Counted from the stretch's first letter, positions 33,085-42,136 are shown. The stretch: 64,000 nt of DNA from Clostridia bacterium (GCA_017416485.1 JAFQCH010000042.1:45912-109911); one strand, 5' to 3'. Made by a program: numbers and translations. Notes: generated by a model not told the origin, from the letters alone.

Positions 33085-34680
33085 ATGAATCAGAACACCG
33101 TTTTTTCCTTTGAAAAAGACTTCGGCATACACTTTGTGTCGGAGGATTTTTCTTATATCCTCGCGGATGTAAAAAAAGGAAATGAAATTGAAATCAAAAC
33201 CGAACAGGACACCTCCCTGCATTCTGCCGAAGGCTATGTTCTGAAAATTGAAAAACAGGAAAAGGGGCTTCGCATTTTAGTCCGTTATGCAGAAAAAAAA
33301 GGTGCGATCAATGCCCTGTTCTCTGTGCGACGTATGTGCAGAGAAAACCGTTTCTCGTTGGGTGAAACCGCGAAAGAACCAAAGTTTGCCGTGCGCGGTT
33401 ACATTGAAGGCTTCTACGGAAGACCCTGGAGTTATGACACAAGGCTTAAAATGCTGCGTTATGCTGCTTCTTTCGGTGCAAATACGCATTATTATGCGCC
33501 GAAAGATGATCCGTATCACCGCAAACTGTGGCGTGAGGAATACCCCGAAAATGAATTGCAACAGCTCAAAGTGCTGTCTGACGAAGCGGCAAAATACGGC
33601 ATGGAATTTGCCTATTGCATTGCACCGGGACTGAGCATCTGCTATGCAAGCGAAACGGAATTCACCTGCCTTACAAAGAAGATTGCACAGCTTTATGGAA
33701 TCGGCATCCGTTCCTTCGGTCTGCTTTTGGATGACATTGCGCCCGAATTGTATTACGAAAAAGACAAACAAAAATACAACAGTATGGTTGAAGCGCATGT
33801 GGATCTTATCAACCGCACTGCCGCCTTTATGAAGACATTGGACGGCTGTGTGCTGACGGTGTGCCCGACCGAATACTGGGGCAAGGGCGACAGCGACTAT
33901 CTGCGCACATTGGGGCAAGGCATCGGCACCGACATCCGCATTTTCTTCACGGGATCGGACATCTGCGCAAAAGAAATAGGATGCGATGAAGCACAGATCT
34001 TTTTTGAAAGCACCAACAGAAAACCGCTGTACTGGGACAACTACCCTGTCAATGATGCGGAAATGTTCATGGAAATGCACATGGGGCCTCTCATCGGCAG
34101 AGATAAACAGCTTTATGCCCATGCGCAAGGCATCATTTTCAATTGCATGGAATATGCCGAATGCACACGCATCCCGCTTGCAACGGCACTCACCTATCTG
34201 TGGGATCCCGAAAATTACGATCCCGAACAGGCCTATCGGGAAACTGTTTGCGACAACATCCCGCAGGATGAACGGGAAGCATTCATTCTGCTTGCGGACA
34301 ATCTTCGTATCTCTTGCCTGAAAGACGAAAACTCACACATCATGAATGAACACCTTCTGCGCTGCCAGACCGCCATGCAGACGGGAAATCCCGAAAAAGC
34401 AAAGGAAATTCTTTATTCATTCCTTTTGCAAGTCAAAAATGCCGCCACACTTCTGCAAAACAAAAAAGACGGCATCTACAAGGAACTTTCCATATGGATT
34501 GAAAAATTTGTTTTGTGTGCGGATATTCTCGGCACCTGCTATGAAATTCTCTTTGAAAATGCCGACAAAAAAGAGGAACTGCGCTCAAAAATGTACATTT
34601 ACAATCGCAACGCAACCGTGCTCACGGGCTTCTGCTTCCGTGAATTCGTCGAAATCGTCCTCGAAGATTTCAGTTATTAA
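33085..34680 (+). CDS. GH84 beta-N-acetylglucosaminidase, apparently cytoplasmic
   Basis: 531 residues from ATG 33085 (AAGGAGG upstream). N-terminal GH84-associated alpha/beta domain, then the barrel with RGYIEGFYGRPWSYDTRL and the catalytic Asp pair Asp216-Asp217 in FGLLLDDIAP; YYAPKDDPYHRKLWREEYP and CPTEYWGKGDSDYL complete the family pattern. It cleaves terminal beta-GlcNAc with substrate assistance. No signal peptide, unlike secreted NagJ-type enzymes, so it probably acts inside the cell, coupled to the upstream kinase. The C-terminal ~170 residues are helical. Confidence 0.93.
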   Translation: MNQNTVFSFEKDFGIHFVSEDFSYILADVKKGNEIEIKTEQDTSLHSAEGYVLKIEKQEKGLRILVRYAEKKGAINALFSVRRMCRENRFSLGETAKEPKFAVRGYIEGFYGRPWSYDTRLKMLRYAASFGANTHYYAPKDDPYHRKLWREEYPENELQQLKVLSDEAAKYGMEFAYCIAPGLSICYASETEFTCLTKKIAQLYGIGIRSFGLLLDDIAPELYYEKDKQKYNSMVEAHVDLINRTAAFMKTLDGCVLTVCPTEYWGKGDSDYLRTLGQGIGTDIRIFFTGSDICAKEIGCDEAQIFFESTNRKPLYWDNYPVNDAEMFMEMHMGPLIGRDKQLYAHAQGIIFNCMEYAECTRIPLATALTYLWDPENYDPEQAYRETVCDNIPQDEREAFILLADNLRISCLKDENSHIMNEHLLRCQTAMQTGNPEKAKEILYSFLLQVKNAATLLQNKKDGIYKELSIWIEKFVLCADILGTCYEILFENADKKEELRSKMYIYNRNATVLTGFCFREFVEIVLEDFSY

Positions 34681-34689
34681 CAAAAAACA

Positions 34690-34724
34690 ACCGCAGAGTC
34701 ACTCGATTCTGCGGTCATTTTTTG
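34690..34724 (+). terminator. Terminator after GH84
   Basis: ACCGCAGA ... TCTGCGGT (34690-34697/34708-34715) then CATTTTTTG. Confidence 0.85.
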
Positions 34725-34739
34725 CTTATCTGCCTTGTT

Positions 34740-35171
34740 TTATCGTGCAACGGTTGTTTCGAGCATCTCGTCCATACGGTCGGTGATACCCACACCGGGT
34801 TTACCGGCGTCACTGCTGAAACCGCTTTTTAAATCGTCACCGACATTGCGCATGCCGTTGGCAAGGTCACGCCCCGCATTGCGCATGCCCTGTGCCATAT
34901 CGCTTGCCGCTTCGCTCATGCCCGTCACATCGTCACGCATGGCTTCACCCATACCGCTTGCCGCTTCGCTGACACGGTCGCTCGCCTTTTCGGTGGTGCG
35001 CTGTGTGGTGGGCATGGTCGTGGAGGGTGCCACATTGGAAATCGGTGCGGCGGTCGCCTCAGGCACTGCACTGATGCCGTCTGTTTTGTCATTGCTGTTA
35101 TTCCGGCATCCCGTTGCAAGAACAGCGATCGCTAAAACGGCAAAGGCAATTACAATTATTCCTTTTTTCAT
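34740..35171 (-). CDS. Small lipoprotein with amphipathic repeat helix
   Basis: 143 residues from ATG 35171 (AAGGAAAG upstream). Lipobox VLATGC. After a Thr/Pro/Ala spacer, about 70 residues carry a helical repeat rich in Ala/Ser/Gly/Arg/Asp/Met (ASDRVSEAASGMGEAM, EAASDMAQGMRNAGRDL, NGMRNVGDDLKSG), reminiscent of LEA-like or apolipoprotein-like amphipathic helices. It may coat a membrane face or pair with the spore protein coded upstream. It lies 125 bp past ypeB on the same strand. Function unknown. Confidence 0.7.
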   Translation of the reverse strand: MKKGIIVIAFAVLAIAVLATGCRNNSNDKTDGISAVPEATAAPISNVAPSTTMPTTQRTTEKASDRVSEAASGMGEAMRDDVTGMSEAASDMAQGMRNAGRDLANGMRNVGDDLKSGFSSDAGKPGVGITDRMDEMLETTVAR

Positions 35172-35296
35172 TTCGCTTTCCTTCTTTTTGAGATATACAC
35201 AACTGCACAAACAGAAAATGCGTTTGCGCAGTCCTGCGAAGAGTAGTGTGTCCGCACAGGAACGGGATATGCCGGTTGTATTTTGGTACGGATGTC

Positions 35297-36634
35297 TTAT
35301 TTTGTCAACGTACCGCCGTCGGCATACAGCAAAAGAAAAATTTCGTCTTCCATGCCCGTTTGTGCATCGATATAAACAAGCGCATCGTGGTTGCCGTTAT
35401 CCGTAACCAGAAATTCATAAGCAAACGATTCACCCCCGCCTGCGGTGGGCACAACACATTGGCGCACCTGCCGGATATAAAGAGCAGGATTGAGTTTTTT
35501 TGCCGCATCTGCAAGACGGACGGTAAAGGACGGGATCTGCCTTTGCGAGTGATTCATAATATAAGACGAGGCATCCATGCTCAACACTTTTCCATCCGAC
35601 AGCGAAACGCTGACCTTGATCAGATCAGGATAGCAGATATAATCATCCTGCATAAATGCAAAGTTCACCGTGCAGATGCCGTCATTGGTGGCAAAATAAC
35701 TGCTGACCATGTCTTCGTAGCCGCATTGCTGCAAAAATTTTTGCGCGATGGCAACGGCATCCTCGCCGCTGTACACGATCTCTCCTGCAAAGGAATCGTT
35801 CAGAAGAATTTTTACATAACCGCCCTTTTTGGTGATCTGCGTTTCACTGCCCTCATAATAGAAGTTATAGGTAGCGATTCTGCCTGCATTTTCGCCGTCT
35901 TCAATCACCTGATTTGCATTGTCTGCACCAAGCACCTTTGCGGCAAGTTGTTTGGCTTCGGTCAGGGTGATTTCTTTTTCGTTGGCAAGCAAAGCCGATT
36001 CTTTTTGCAGCACACCGTCCGAAAACGGGCCGTCGTACAGTAAGGTCGGGTAATCCGCAAATGATTCTTCGGCACCTGCGGCGGCAGAAAGGTAATTGAC
36101 CGCCTGGGTCATTTCGGTGCTGCCGAGTTCACCGTCCACTTTGTCAAACGAAAACGCGCCGCTTTCCATTAAGTCATTCATATACAAAAATTTATCATGC
36201 AGAATTTGTGCATACTGTGCCAGATTTTGCAGATGCGCGCGGTCTTCTTCGGTCAGTTGTTCGCCGGTGGAAAGTTTGCGCCCCAAACTGCCCGTGAATG
36301 CCCCTGCCTGAGAAAGATACATATAAATATTCGACAGCACCGTCTGCCCCGAATCGAGCGTGCCGAGTGCCGTTTTGGCACCGCTTGCGTTTTTTTCGAG
36401 ATCGGAAGCAATTTCTGCAAACATGGGCACCGTGTTGGCGTATCCGCTTTTTTGCAGATCGGTCTGCATGGCATCAAAATATTCGCAAAGCTGTGCAATG
36501 GCGCGCCGTTGCGCAGTGATGACCTGCTGTTCATAGCGGTTGCGTTGCAATGCTTGCATGCTGCCCCAAAGTGTTAACACACCAACAACCGCAAAAATAA
36601 AACTCGCCGCACGGATTTTGCCCCGTTTTCCCAT
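35297..36634 (-). CDS. ypeB: Germination protein YpeB
   Basis: 445 residues from ATG 36634 (CGGAGG upstream); the open frame runs 65 codons further upstream without an RBS. One N-terminal TM (IRAASFIFAVVGVLTLWGSM), a helical first half, then PepSY-like repeats (EITLTEAKQLAAKVLGADNANQV, EDAVAIAQKFLQQCGYEDMV, DAAKKLNPALY) typical of YpeB. In spores YpeB is needed for the cortex-lytic enzyme SleB. No sleB is adjacent, which is unusual. CATACT about 36 bp upstream of the ATG could be a sigma-G type -10. Confidence 0.88.
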   Translation of the reverse strand: MGKRGKIRAASFIFAVVGVLTLWGSMQALQRNRYEQQVITAQRRAIAQLCEYFDAMQTDLQKSGYANTVPMFAEIASDLEKNASGAKTALGTLDSGQTVLSNIYMYLSQAGAFTGSLGRKLSTGEQLTEEDRAHLQNLAQYAQILHDKFLYMNDLMESGAFSFDKVDGELGSTEMTQAVNYLSAAAGAEESFADYPTLLYDGPFSDGVLQKESALLANEKEITLTEAKQLAAKVLGADNANQVIEDGENAGRIATYNFYYEGSETQITKKGGYVKILLNDSFAGEIVYSGEDAVAIAQKFLQQCGYEDMVSSYFATNDGICTVNFAFMQDDYICYPDLIKVSVSLSDGKVLSMDASSYIMNHSQRQIPSFTVRLADAAKKLNPALYIRQVRQCVVPTAGGGESFAYEFLVTDNGNHDALVYIDAQTGMEDEIFLLLYADGGTLTK

Positions 36635-36727
36635 TTTTGTTCCTCCGTTAAACTTTTTCATATTTCTGTTTACAGTATGTCCGTTTTTCACCTTTTTTAC
36701 ATTTCCATTTTCTTCAAAAAAAACAGA

Positions 36728-36756
36728 TTGCACAAACGGACAATCGGTAGTATAAT
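36728..36756 (+). promoter_or_regulatory. Sigma-A promoter of the desulfurase-thiI operon
   Basis: TTGCAC (36728-36733), 17 bp, TATAAT (36751-36756). Confidence 0.75.
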
Positions 36757-36801
36757 ATATTGACAGGCTTTTTTTACCTGTCGGAAAGGAGGAACTGAAG
36801 T

Positions 36802-37929
36802 TTGGAAGTTTATCTGGATAACAGCGCAACTACAAAAGTCTGCCCCGAAGCCGTTGCCGCCATCACGCAGATGCTGACGGAAAATTACGGCAACCCGTCT
36901 TCCACACATCGCAAGGGGCTGGATGCCGGCGAAGCGCTCATCAAAGCACGCAAACAGGTGGCAGGTATTTTATCCTGCGCACCCGATGAAATATATTTTA
37001 CAACCGGCGGTTCGGTTGCAAACAACACTGCCATTTTCGGCACCGTGAATGCCCTGAAAAGAAGAGGCAACCGCATTGTTACCACATCCATTGAGCACCC
37101 AAGTGTGCTGCGTTGCATGCAGGATCTGGAAAGCAAAGGCTTTGAGGTCATTTATCTCAAACCAAACCGCAACGGCAGTTTTTCGCAGGAAGACCTGTTC
37201 AATGCCATCAACAAAAACACCATTCTTGTAAGCATTATGGCAGTCAACAACGAAATCGGTGTCATCAACCCCGTTTCCATGGCAAGCAAAGCCATCAAAC
37301 GGGTGGGTGCGCCCGCTTTGCTTCATTGCGACGCGGTGCAAGGCTTCGGCAAGCTGCCGCTGAATCCCGCAAAAGAAGGCATTGACCTGCTGAGTGTATC
37401 TGCCCACAAGATACACGGTCCGAAAGGTGTCGGCGCTTTGTATATCCGCAAAGGGGTGCAGATCAAGCCCTACATCCTCGGCGGCGGCCAGGAAAACGGT
37501 ATGTTTTCGGGTACCGAACCCATGCCTGCCATTGCAGGCTTCGGTGCAGCTTGTGCGGCAATGCCCGATATTGCAAAACAACTGAACAGCATGACGGCGC
37601 TGCGCAACTACACGGCAGAACGGCTGAAAACCCTGCCGAAAGTGGAAATCAATTCGCCCTACGACAGCCTGCCGTATATTATCAACATTTCGGTTGCGGG
37701 CATTCCGTCGGAAGTGCTTATTAACCATCTTTCCCGCCAGGGAATTTACATTTCCGCAGGATCTGCCTGCAAAAAGGGGCACAGAAGCGAAGTACTTAGG
37801 GCAATAGGCTTGCCCGTGCAGCAGATCGACTCGGCAGTGCGTGTCAGTTTTTCACGCTATTCAACCGATGCAGACGCAGATGCACTTATCAACGGCATTG
37901 AAACCGCCATTCAGAGATTCAGAAGATAA
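36802..37929 (+). CDS. Cysteine desulfurase (NifS/IscS family)
   Basis: PLP enzyme that moves sulfur from cysteine to an enzyme persulfide. 375 residues from TTG 36802 (AAAGGAGG upstream). VYLDNSATTKVCPEAV, EHPSVLRCM, the PLP lysine in SAHKIHGPKGVGALY, and the catalytic cysteine loop SAGSACKKGHRSEVL are all present. It directly precedes thiI (17 bp), so it most likely supplies sulfur to ThiI for tRNA 4-thiouridine, as the NifZ-ThiI pair does in B. subtilis. Confidence 0.95.
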   Translation: MEVYLDNSATTKVCPEAVAAITQMLTENYGNPSSTHRKGLDAGEALIKARKQVAGILSCAPDEIYFTTGGSVANNTAIFGTVNALKRRGNRIVTTSIEHPSVLRCMQDLESKGFEVIYLKPNRNGSFSQEDLFNAINKNTILVSIMAVNNEIGVINPVSMASKAIKRVGAPALLHCDAVQGFGKLPLNPAKEGIDLLSVSAHKIHGPKGVGALYIRKGVQIKPYILGGGQENGMFSGTEPMPAIAGFGAACAAMPDIAKQLNSMTALRNYTAERLKTLPKVEINSPYDSLPYIINISVAGIPSEVLINHLSRQGIYISAGSACKKGHRSEVLRAIGLPVQQIDSAVRVSFSRYSTDADADALINGIETAIQRFRR

Positions 37930-37946
37930 AAAAAGGATTATAAAAA

Positions 37947-39119
37947 ATGAAAGAAATTATACTTATCAAAAACGGGGAACTTGCACTCAAAGGGCTCAAC
38001 CGCGGCACATTTGAAGACATGATGATTAAAAACATGCGCCACAGACTGTCTTCACTCGGCAATTTCACGTTCACAAAATCGCAATCCACCATCACCGTAA
38101 CCCCCGAAGACGAATCCGTTGACAGGGATGAAGCCGTGCGCAGACTCAGCAAGGTGTTCGGCATTGCCGCACTCTCCCGCGCCGCCGTTTGCGAAAAGGA
38201 CATTGATGTGATCCGCAATACGGCTGTTGAATACCTGGGCGATGCGCTGTCTGCCGTAAGAACCTTTAAGGTGGAAGCAAAAAGATCGGACAAAAAATTT
38301 CCGCTGACTTCCCCGCAGATCTGTGAAGAAGTCGGCGGTTGGCTGCTTGCGCACGTGCCGGGGCTTCGCGTGGATGTGCACAATCCCGACATCACGGTCA
38401 CGGTTGAAGTGCGCGACAAACAGGCTTTTATCCGTGGCAATCAGCTGCACGGTGCGGGCGGCATGCCCGTAGGATCGGGCGGCAATGCCTGCCTTTTGAT
38501 TTCGGGCGGCATCGACAGTCCCGTTGCAGGCTGGATGATGGCAAAACGCGGTGTGCGCCTGACGGGTGTGCATTTTGCTTCGCCCCCCTACACATCCGAA
38601 CTTGCCGAACGCAAGGTGCACGAACTGCTTGAAAAGGTGACGGAATATGCAGGCAGAATCCGCCTGTTTACCGTTGAATTCACCGAAATTCAGGAAGCAA
38701 TACGCGACAATTGCCCCGAAGAAATGTTTACCATCACCATGCGCCGTTTCATGATGAAAATTGCAAGCGCCATTGCCATCCGCGAAAACTGCGGTGCGCT
38801 GATTACGGGCGAAAGCCTCGGGCAGGTTGCAAGCCAGACCCTGCATGCCCTCGGTTGCACGGATGAATGCGCATCCATCCCCGTGTTCCGTCCCTGCATC
38901 GGTATGGACAAAAACGAGATCGTGGAAATTTCCCGCAAAATTGACACATTTGAAATCTCCATCCGTCCGTATGAAGATTGCTGTACGGTTTTCACCCCAA
39001 AACACCCGCGTACCCGTGCCACGGTTGACATGGCACGTCAGGCGGAAGAAATGATTGAAAACCGTGAAGAACTTATGCAACGTGCCATTGATTCGGCAGT
39101 GCTGAAAATCATCGGCTGA
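37947..39119 (+). CDS. thiI: tRNA 4-thiouridine synthase ThiI
   Basis: 390 residues. N-terminal ferredoxin-like and THUMP domains (TVEVRDKQAFIRGNQLHG), PP-loop ATPase with LLISGGIDSPVAGWMMAKRG, and the catalytic Cys region GESLGQVASQTLHAL. The C-terminal rhodanese domain of E. coli ThiI is absent, as in B. subtilis-type enzymes. Makes s4U8 in tRNA. Second gene after the cysteine desulfurase. Confidence 0.97.
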   Translation: MKEIILIKNGELALKGLNRGTFEDMMIKNMRHRLSSLGNFTFTKSQSTITVTPEDESVDRDEAVRRLSKVFGIAALSRAAVCEKDIDVIRNTAVEYLGDALSAVRTFKVEAKRSDKKFPLTSPQICEEVGGWLLAHVPGLRVDVHNPDITVTVEVRDKQAFIRGNQLHGAGGMPVGSGGNACLLISGGIDSPVAGWMMAKRGVRLTGVHFASPPYTSELAERKVHELLEKVTEYAGRIRLFTVEFTEIQEAIRDNCPEEMFTITMRRFMMKIASAIAIRENCGALITGESLGQVASQTLHALGCTDECASIPVFRPCIGMDKNEIVEISRKIDTFEISIRPYEDCCTVFTPKHPRTRATVDMARQAEEMIENREELMQRAIDSAVLKIIG

Positions 39120-39149
39120 TTGCGCACCGTTTTTTTAAATCTTGTTGCA

Positions 39150-39186
39150 AAGACCGCTTTTGCATTGACAAAGCGGTCTTTTTTTG
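39150..39186 (+). terminator. thiI terminator
   Basis: AAGACCGCTTT/AAAGCGGTCTT (39150-39160/39170-39180) then TTTTTG. Its 3' arm overlaps the -35 region and spacer of the next promoter. Confidence 0.9.
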
Positions 39187-39193
39187 TTACAAT
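39165..39193 (+). promoter_or_regulatory. Sigma-A promoter of queT leader, overlapping the terminator
   Basis: TTGACA (39165-39170), 17 bp, TACAAT (39188-39193). The -35 lies in the terminator loop. Confidence 0.75.
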
Positions 39194-39199
39194 TATTAT

Positions 39200-39355
39200 G
39201 ATGCACAAGTGTTTGCATCAGGGCAGTTCGAAACCATCCTGCCCCGACGACAAGTCAGAAATCAAAACTATGGGCTCCGCTGATCGGCAGTAATAAAACA
39301 CATATAAACAAAATTGTGTTTATTTTTACTGTGGCGGATGCACCCGGAAAGGGTC
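39200..39355 (+). ncRNA. Structured queT leader, candidate queuosine-precursor (preQ1-type) riboswitch
   Basis: About 160 nt between promoter and queT. GATGCA (39200-39205) pairs with TGCATC (39214-39219); a second GATGCAC (39337-39343) just before the RBS can pair with the same TGCATC, giving exclusive states. In between: GGGCAG/CTGCCC hairpin with UUCGAAACCAU loop (39221-39243), and a long imperfect hairpin CAGTAATAAAACACA/TGTGTTTATTTTTACTG (39288-39331). queT genes are commonly under preQ1 riboswitches, and class III is known from Ruminococcaceae; the loop UCGAAACCAU recalls that class. Class assignment is tentative. Confidence 0.5.
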
Positions 39356-39361
39356 AAAAAA

Positions 39362-39880
39362 ATGAAAAAAACAAAGGCACTCACCCTCGCCAAAGCGGCA
39401 CTCATTGCCGCTGCCTATGTTGCACTGACATGGGTTTCGGAAGCACTCGGCCTCGGCTTCGGCGCCATTCAACTGCGCCTGAGCGAAGCCCTCACCATCC
39501 TGCCCGTATTCACCCCTGCCGCCATACCGGGACTGCTTCTCGGCTGTGCCATTGCCAACGCGGGCAGCCCGTTAGGCCCCATCGATGTTGTTGCAGGAAC
39601 AACGGCAACCCTGTTGCAGGTGCTCTGCACAAGAAAACTGCGCAATGTGAAACAGAAAAACATTCCGTTTTTATCGTTATGGATGCCCGTTTTGTTCAAT
39701 GCTGTTTTTGTGGGCGCGGAAATTGCATTTCTGTCGATGCAGGAAGAAAGTTTTTGGGCAGTGTTCGGTTCCACTGCGTTGAGCGTGGGCATCGGTGAAT
39801 TGCTTGTGTGCGGTGTGCTTGCACTGCCGCTGTATCAACTGATTGAAAAAAGACCTGCTTTGAAGAAAATGATAGAATAA
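39362..39880 (+). CDS. queT: QueT family queuosine-precursor ECF transporter S component
   Basis: 172 residues from ATG 39362 (GGAAAGGG upstream). About 6 TM helices; KAALIAAAYVALTW, GAIQLRLSEALTILPVFTP and NAGSPLGPIDVVAGTTATLLQ match the QueT/DUF988 family, which brings in preQ-type precursors with an energy-coupling factor. Preceded by a structured leader; next to thiI, so two tRNA-modification functions sit together. Confidence 0.93.
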   Translation: MKKTKALTLAKAALIAAAYVALTWVSEALGLGFGAIQLRLSEALTILPVFTPAAIPGLLLGCAIANAGSPLGPIDVVAGTTATLLQVLCTRKLRNVKQKNIPFLSLWMPVLFNAVFVGAEIAFLSMQEESFWAVFGSTALSVGIGELLVCGVLALPLYQLIEKRPALKKMIE

Positions 39881-39901
39881 TTAGGAGAAAGGGCATAAAA
39901 C

Positions 39902-40588
39902 ATGAAAAAAATTATTGTTGCAGACGATGAAGAACTGATTCTGAAACTTGTCAGCGACTTTTTGCGCAACGAAGGCTACACGCCGCTGACCGCAACGGAC
40001 GGCGAGCAGGCTCTTCGTCTGTTTGCAGAAAACCCCGATACGGCTTTGCTGATTCTTGACATTATGATGCCCGAAGTGGACGGATGGGAAGTTTGCCGCC
40101 GAATTCGTGAAAATTCCGATGTGCCCATTATTATGCTCACGGCAAGAAGCCAGGAATTTGACGAACTGATGGGCTTTGAAGCAGGGGCTGACGATTATGT
40201 TACCAAACCTTGCAGCCCGTCGGTGCTGATGAAGCGCGTTGCGGCTCTTCTGCGCCGTGACACATCTGCCTCTGCCGGAAAGGTGGTTTCGGTGGACGAG
40301 CTTCGGCTTGACAATTTTGCACATGAAGTATGGCTTGGCGGTAATTCCGTTATTCTCACCGTAAAAGAATATTCCATTTTGCAGAAGCTGTTAAGCTCTC
40401 CCGGACGTGTTTTTACCCGCGAACAGTTGCTGGACGATATCTGGGGATATGACTTCACGGGCGATATCCGCACCGTAGACTCGCATGTTGCAAGACTGCG
40501 CACAAAGCTCGGTGATTGGGGCACCAAACACATCAAAACCATTTACGGCACAGGCTACAAACTTGAGGTAAAAGAAAATGAAGGCTGA
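39902..40588 (+). CDS. OmpR-family response regulator
   Basis: 228 residues. Receiver with acidic pocket IIVADDEELILKL, phospho-acceptor Asp in LLILDIMMPEVDGW, and Lys in YVTKPCSPSVL; winged-helix C-terminal domain (LTVKEYSILQKLLSSPGRVFTREQLLDDIWGY, RTVDSHVARLRTKLGDWG). GGAGAAAGGG upstream. It overlaps the kinase gene by 11 bp, so they are coupled. Confidence 0.95.
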   Translation: MKKIIVADDEELILKLVSDFLRNEGYTPLTATDGEQALRLFAENPDTALLILDIMMPEVDGWEVCRRIRENSDVPIIMLTARSQEFDELMGFEAGADDYVTKPCSPSVLMKRVAALLRRDTSASAGKVVSVDELRLDNFAHEVWLGGNSVILTVKEYSILQKLLSSPGRVFTREQLLDDIWGYDFTGDIRTVDSHVARLRTKLGDWGTKHIKTIYGTGYKLEVKENEG

Positions 40589-42134
40589 AAAGGCTGTAAA
40601 AAAGAAAAAATTGCCGCCTTTGAAGAAAAAAAGCATAACCCGCAAAATATTCACCCGGATCTCACTGATTCTGCTGATTGCATTGATTCTGCCGGTGATT
40701 GCCTATGATCAACTGCCTGAGCCTTTTTATTACCTGCTGCCGGGGGTGCGCATGTGGTTTGCAGCCGATGAAATTATGAGCACTTACGGGGATGAAGATA
40801 ATTTTACACTTGCCGTAAAAGCCGCCGAAACCGGCTATGATGCAAAGGTAGAAATTTACAACGCATCCAACGAGCTTATTTACAGCACAAACTATACCCC
40901 CGATATGACATACGATCTTCCGTTTCCGTTGTCCGATGCACCTGTTATTGACGAACGATACAAAACCAACTACGAACGTGTGAACAACGAAAACATGGAT
41001 GTCGGTCAACGCGGTTTTTCCATCGGACGGTATGAAACCGCCGGCATTGAAGTGGACTTCCTGATCCACTATCAATACACCGAAACGGGTGAACGAATCA
41101 ACATCATCATGCAAACCAGTGCATTGTCATCCAACACAAGAATTGTTATTCTGATTATGTCTGCCATTACAATTCTTTTGCTGTTGCTTTCGCTTGTCAT
41201 CATCGGCCTTGCACTGATGCGCCTGACAAAGCCCATCAAGCAAATGGTGCAGATCACAGACAAAATGAGTAAGCTCGATTTCAGCGAAAAATTACCGCCG
41301 ACAAAGGTATTGGAACTGTCGGAACTGTCTGACCAGATCAACACCATGTCTGACACATTGGACTCGGCGCTGACCGACCTGCAGGCCAAGAACAAAAAAC
41401 TGCAGGAAGACATTGAAAACGAGCGCACACTTGACAATCTGCGGCAGGTTTTCATTTCGGGTGTTTCGCACGAGCTGAAAACCCCCATTGCCATTATTCA
41501 GGGCTATGCGGAAGGCGCACTGACATTCCTTGACACAGACCCGCAAGCGGCAAAAGAATACTGCACGGTCATCATGGATGAATCCGCGCGCATGAATCAG
41601 ATGGTCATGAAACTGCTGGAGATCACCAAATATGACTCGGGTGCCTATGTGCCCACCAATGAAGTGTTTTCCATTCATGATATGATAGAAGAATGGTTTG
41701 AGAAAGAAACCAACACCTTTGCCGAAAAAGGCATTACGGCATTCAATGATATTCCTGCCGATTGCTACGGTGAAGGCGACTCGATCATTCTGGCATCGGT
41801 TGCAAACAATTATCTGTCCAATGCCGTTTCGCACGTGGACGGCGAAAAAATAATCCGCGTGTATGCAGAAACCTTACCCGATGTGCACAGAATCTGGGTG
41901 GAAAACACGGGCAACCCCATTGCCGACAAAGACATAGACAAAATCTGGAACTCGTTCTACCGTGCAGACAAAGCCATGTCGCGTTCGCAAGGTCGCTTCG
42001 GCCTCGGACTTGCCATTGTTGCTTCCATTCAGAAGCTGCACGGACAAGAATACGGTGTGGAAAACACGGCAAACGGAGTACGCTTCCGTTTTGACATCAA
42101 AAAAGCAGAAAAAACAAACAACAAAGGAATTTAA
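40578..42134 (+). CDS. Sensor histidine kinase
   Basis: 518 residues. Basic N-terminus, TM1 (LILLIALILPVIAY), ~120-residue outside sensor region (YGDEDNFTLAVKAAETGYDA), TM2 (IVILIMSAITILLLLLSLVI), HAMP, coiled coil, H-box FISGVSHELKTPIAIIQGY, and ATPase with NYLSNAVSH and GRFGLGLAIVASI. The signal is unknown. Partner of the preceding regulator; GtrA protein follows after 2 bp and is probably in the same operon. Confidence 0.95.
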   Translation: MKAEKAVKKKKLPPLKKKSITRKIFTRISLILLIALILPVIAYDQLPEPFYYLLPGVRMWFAADEIMSTYGDEDNFTLAVKAAETGYDAKVEIYNASNELIYSTNYTPDMTYDLPFPLSDAPVIDERYKTNYERVNNENMDVGQRGFSIGRYETAGIEVDFLIHYQYTETGERINIIMQTSALSSNTRIVILIMSAITILLLLLSLVIIGLALMRLTKPIKQMVQITDKMSKLDFSEKLPPTKVLELSELSDQINTMSDTLDSALTDLQAKNKKLQEDIENERTLDNLRQVFISGVSHELKTPIAIIQGYAEGALTFLDTDPQAAKEYCTVIMDESARMNQMVMKLLEITKYDSGAYVPTNEVFSIHDMIEEWFEKETNTFAEKGITAFNDIPADCYGEGDSIILASVANNYLSNAVSHVDGEKIIRVYAETLPDVHRIWVENTGNPIADKDIDKIWNSFYRADKAMSRSQGRFGLGLAIVASIQKLHGQEYGVENTANGVRFRFDIKKAEKTNNKGI

Positions 42135-42136
42135 AA

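Noticed and set aside
39188..39360. Class I preQ1 riboswitch in the queT leader
   Set aside because: The short class I aptamer pattern (compact hairpin followed by an A-rich tail within ~35 nt) is not present; only a larger structure is possible.
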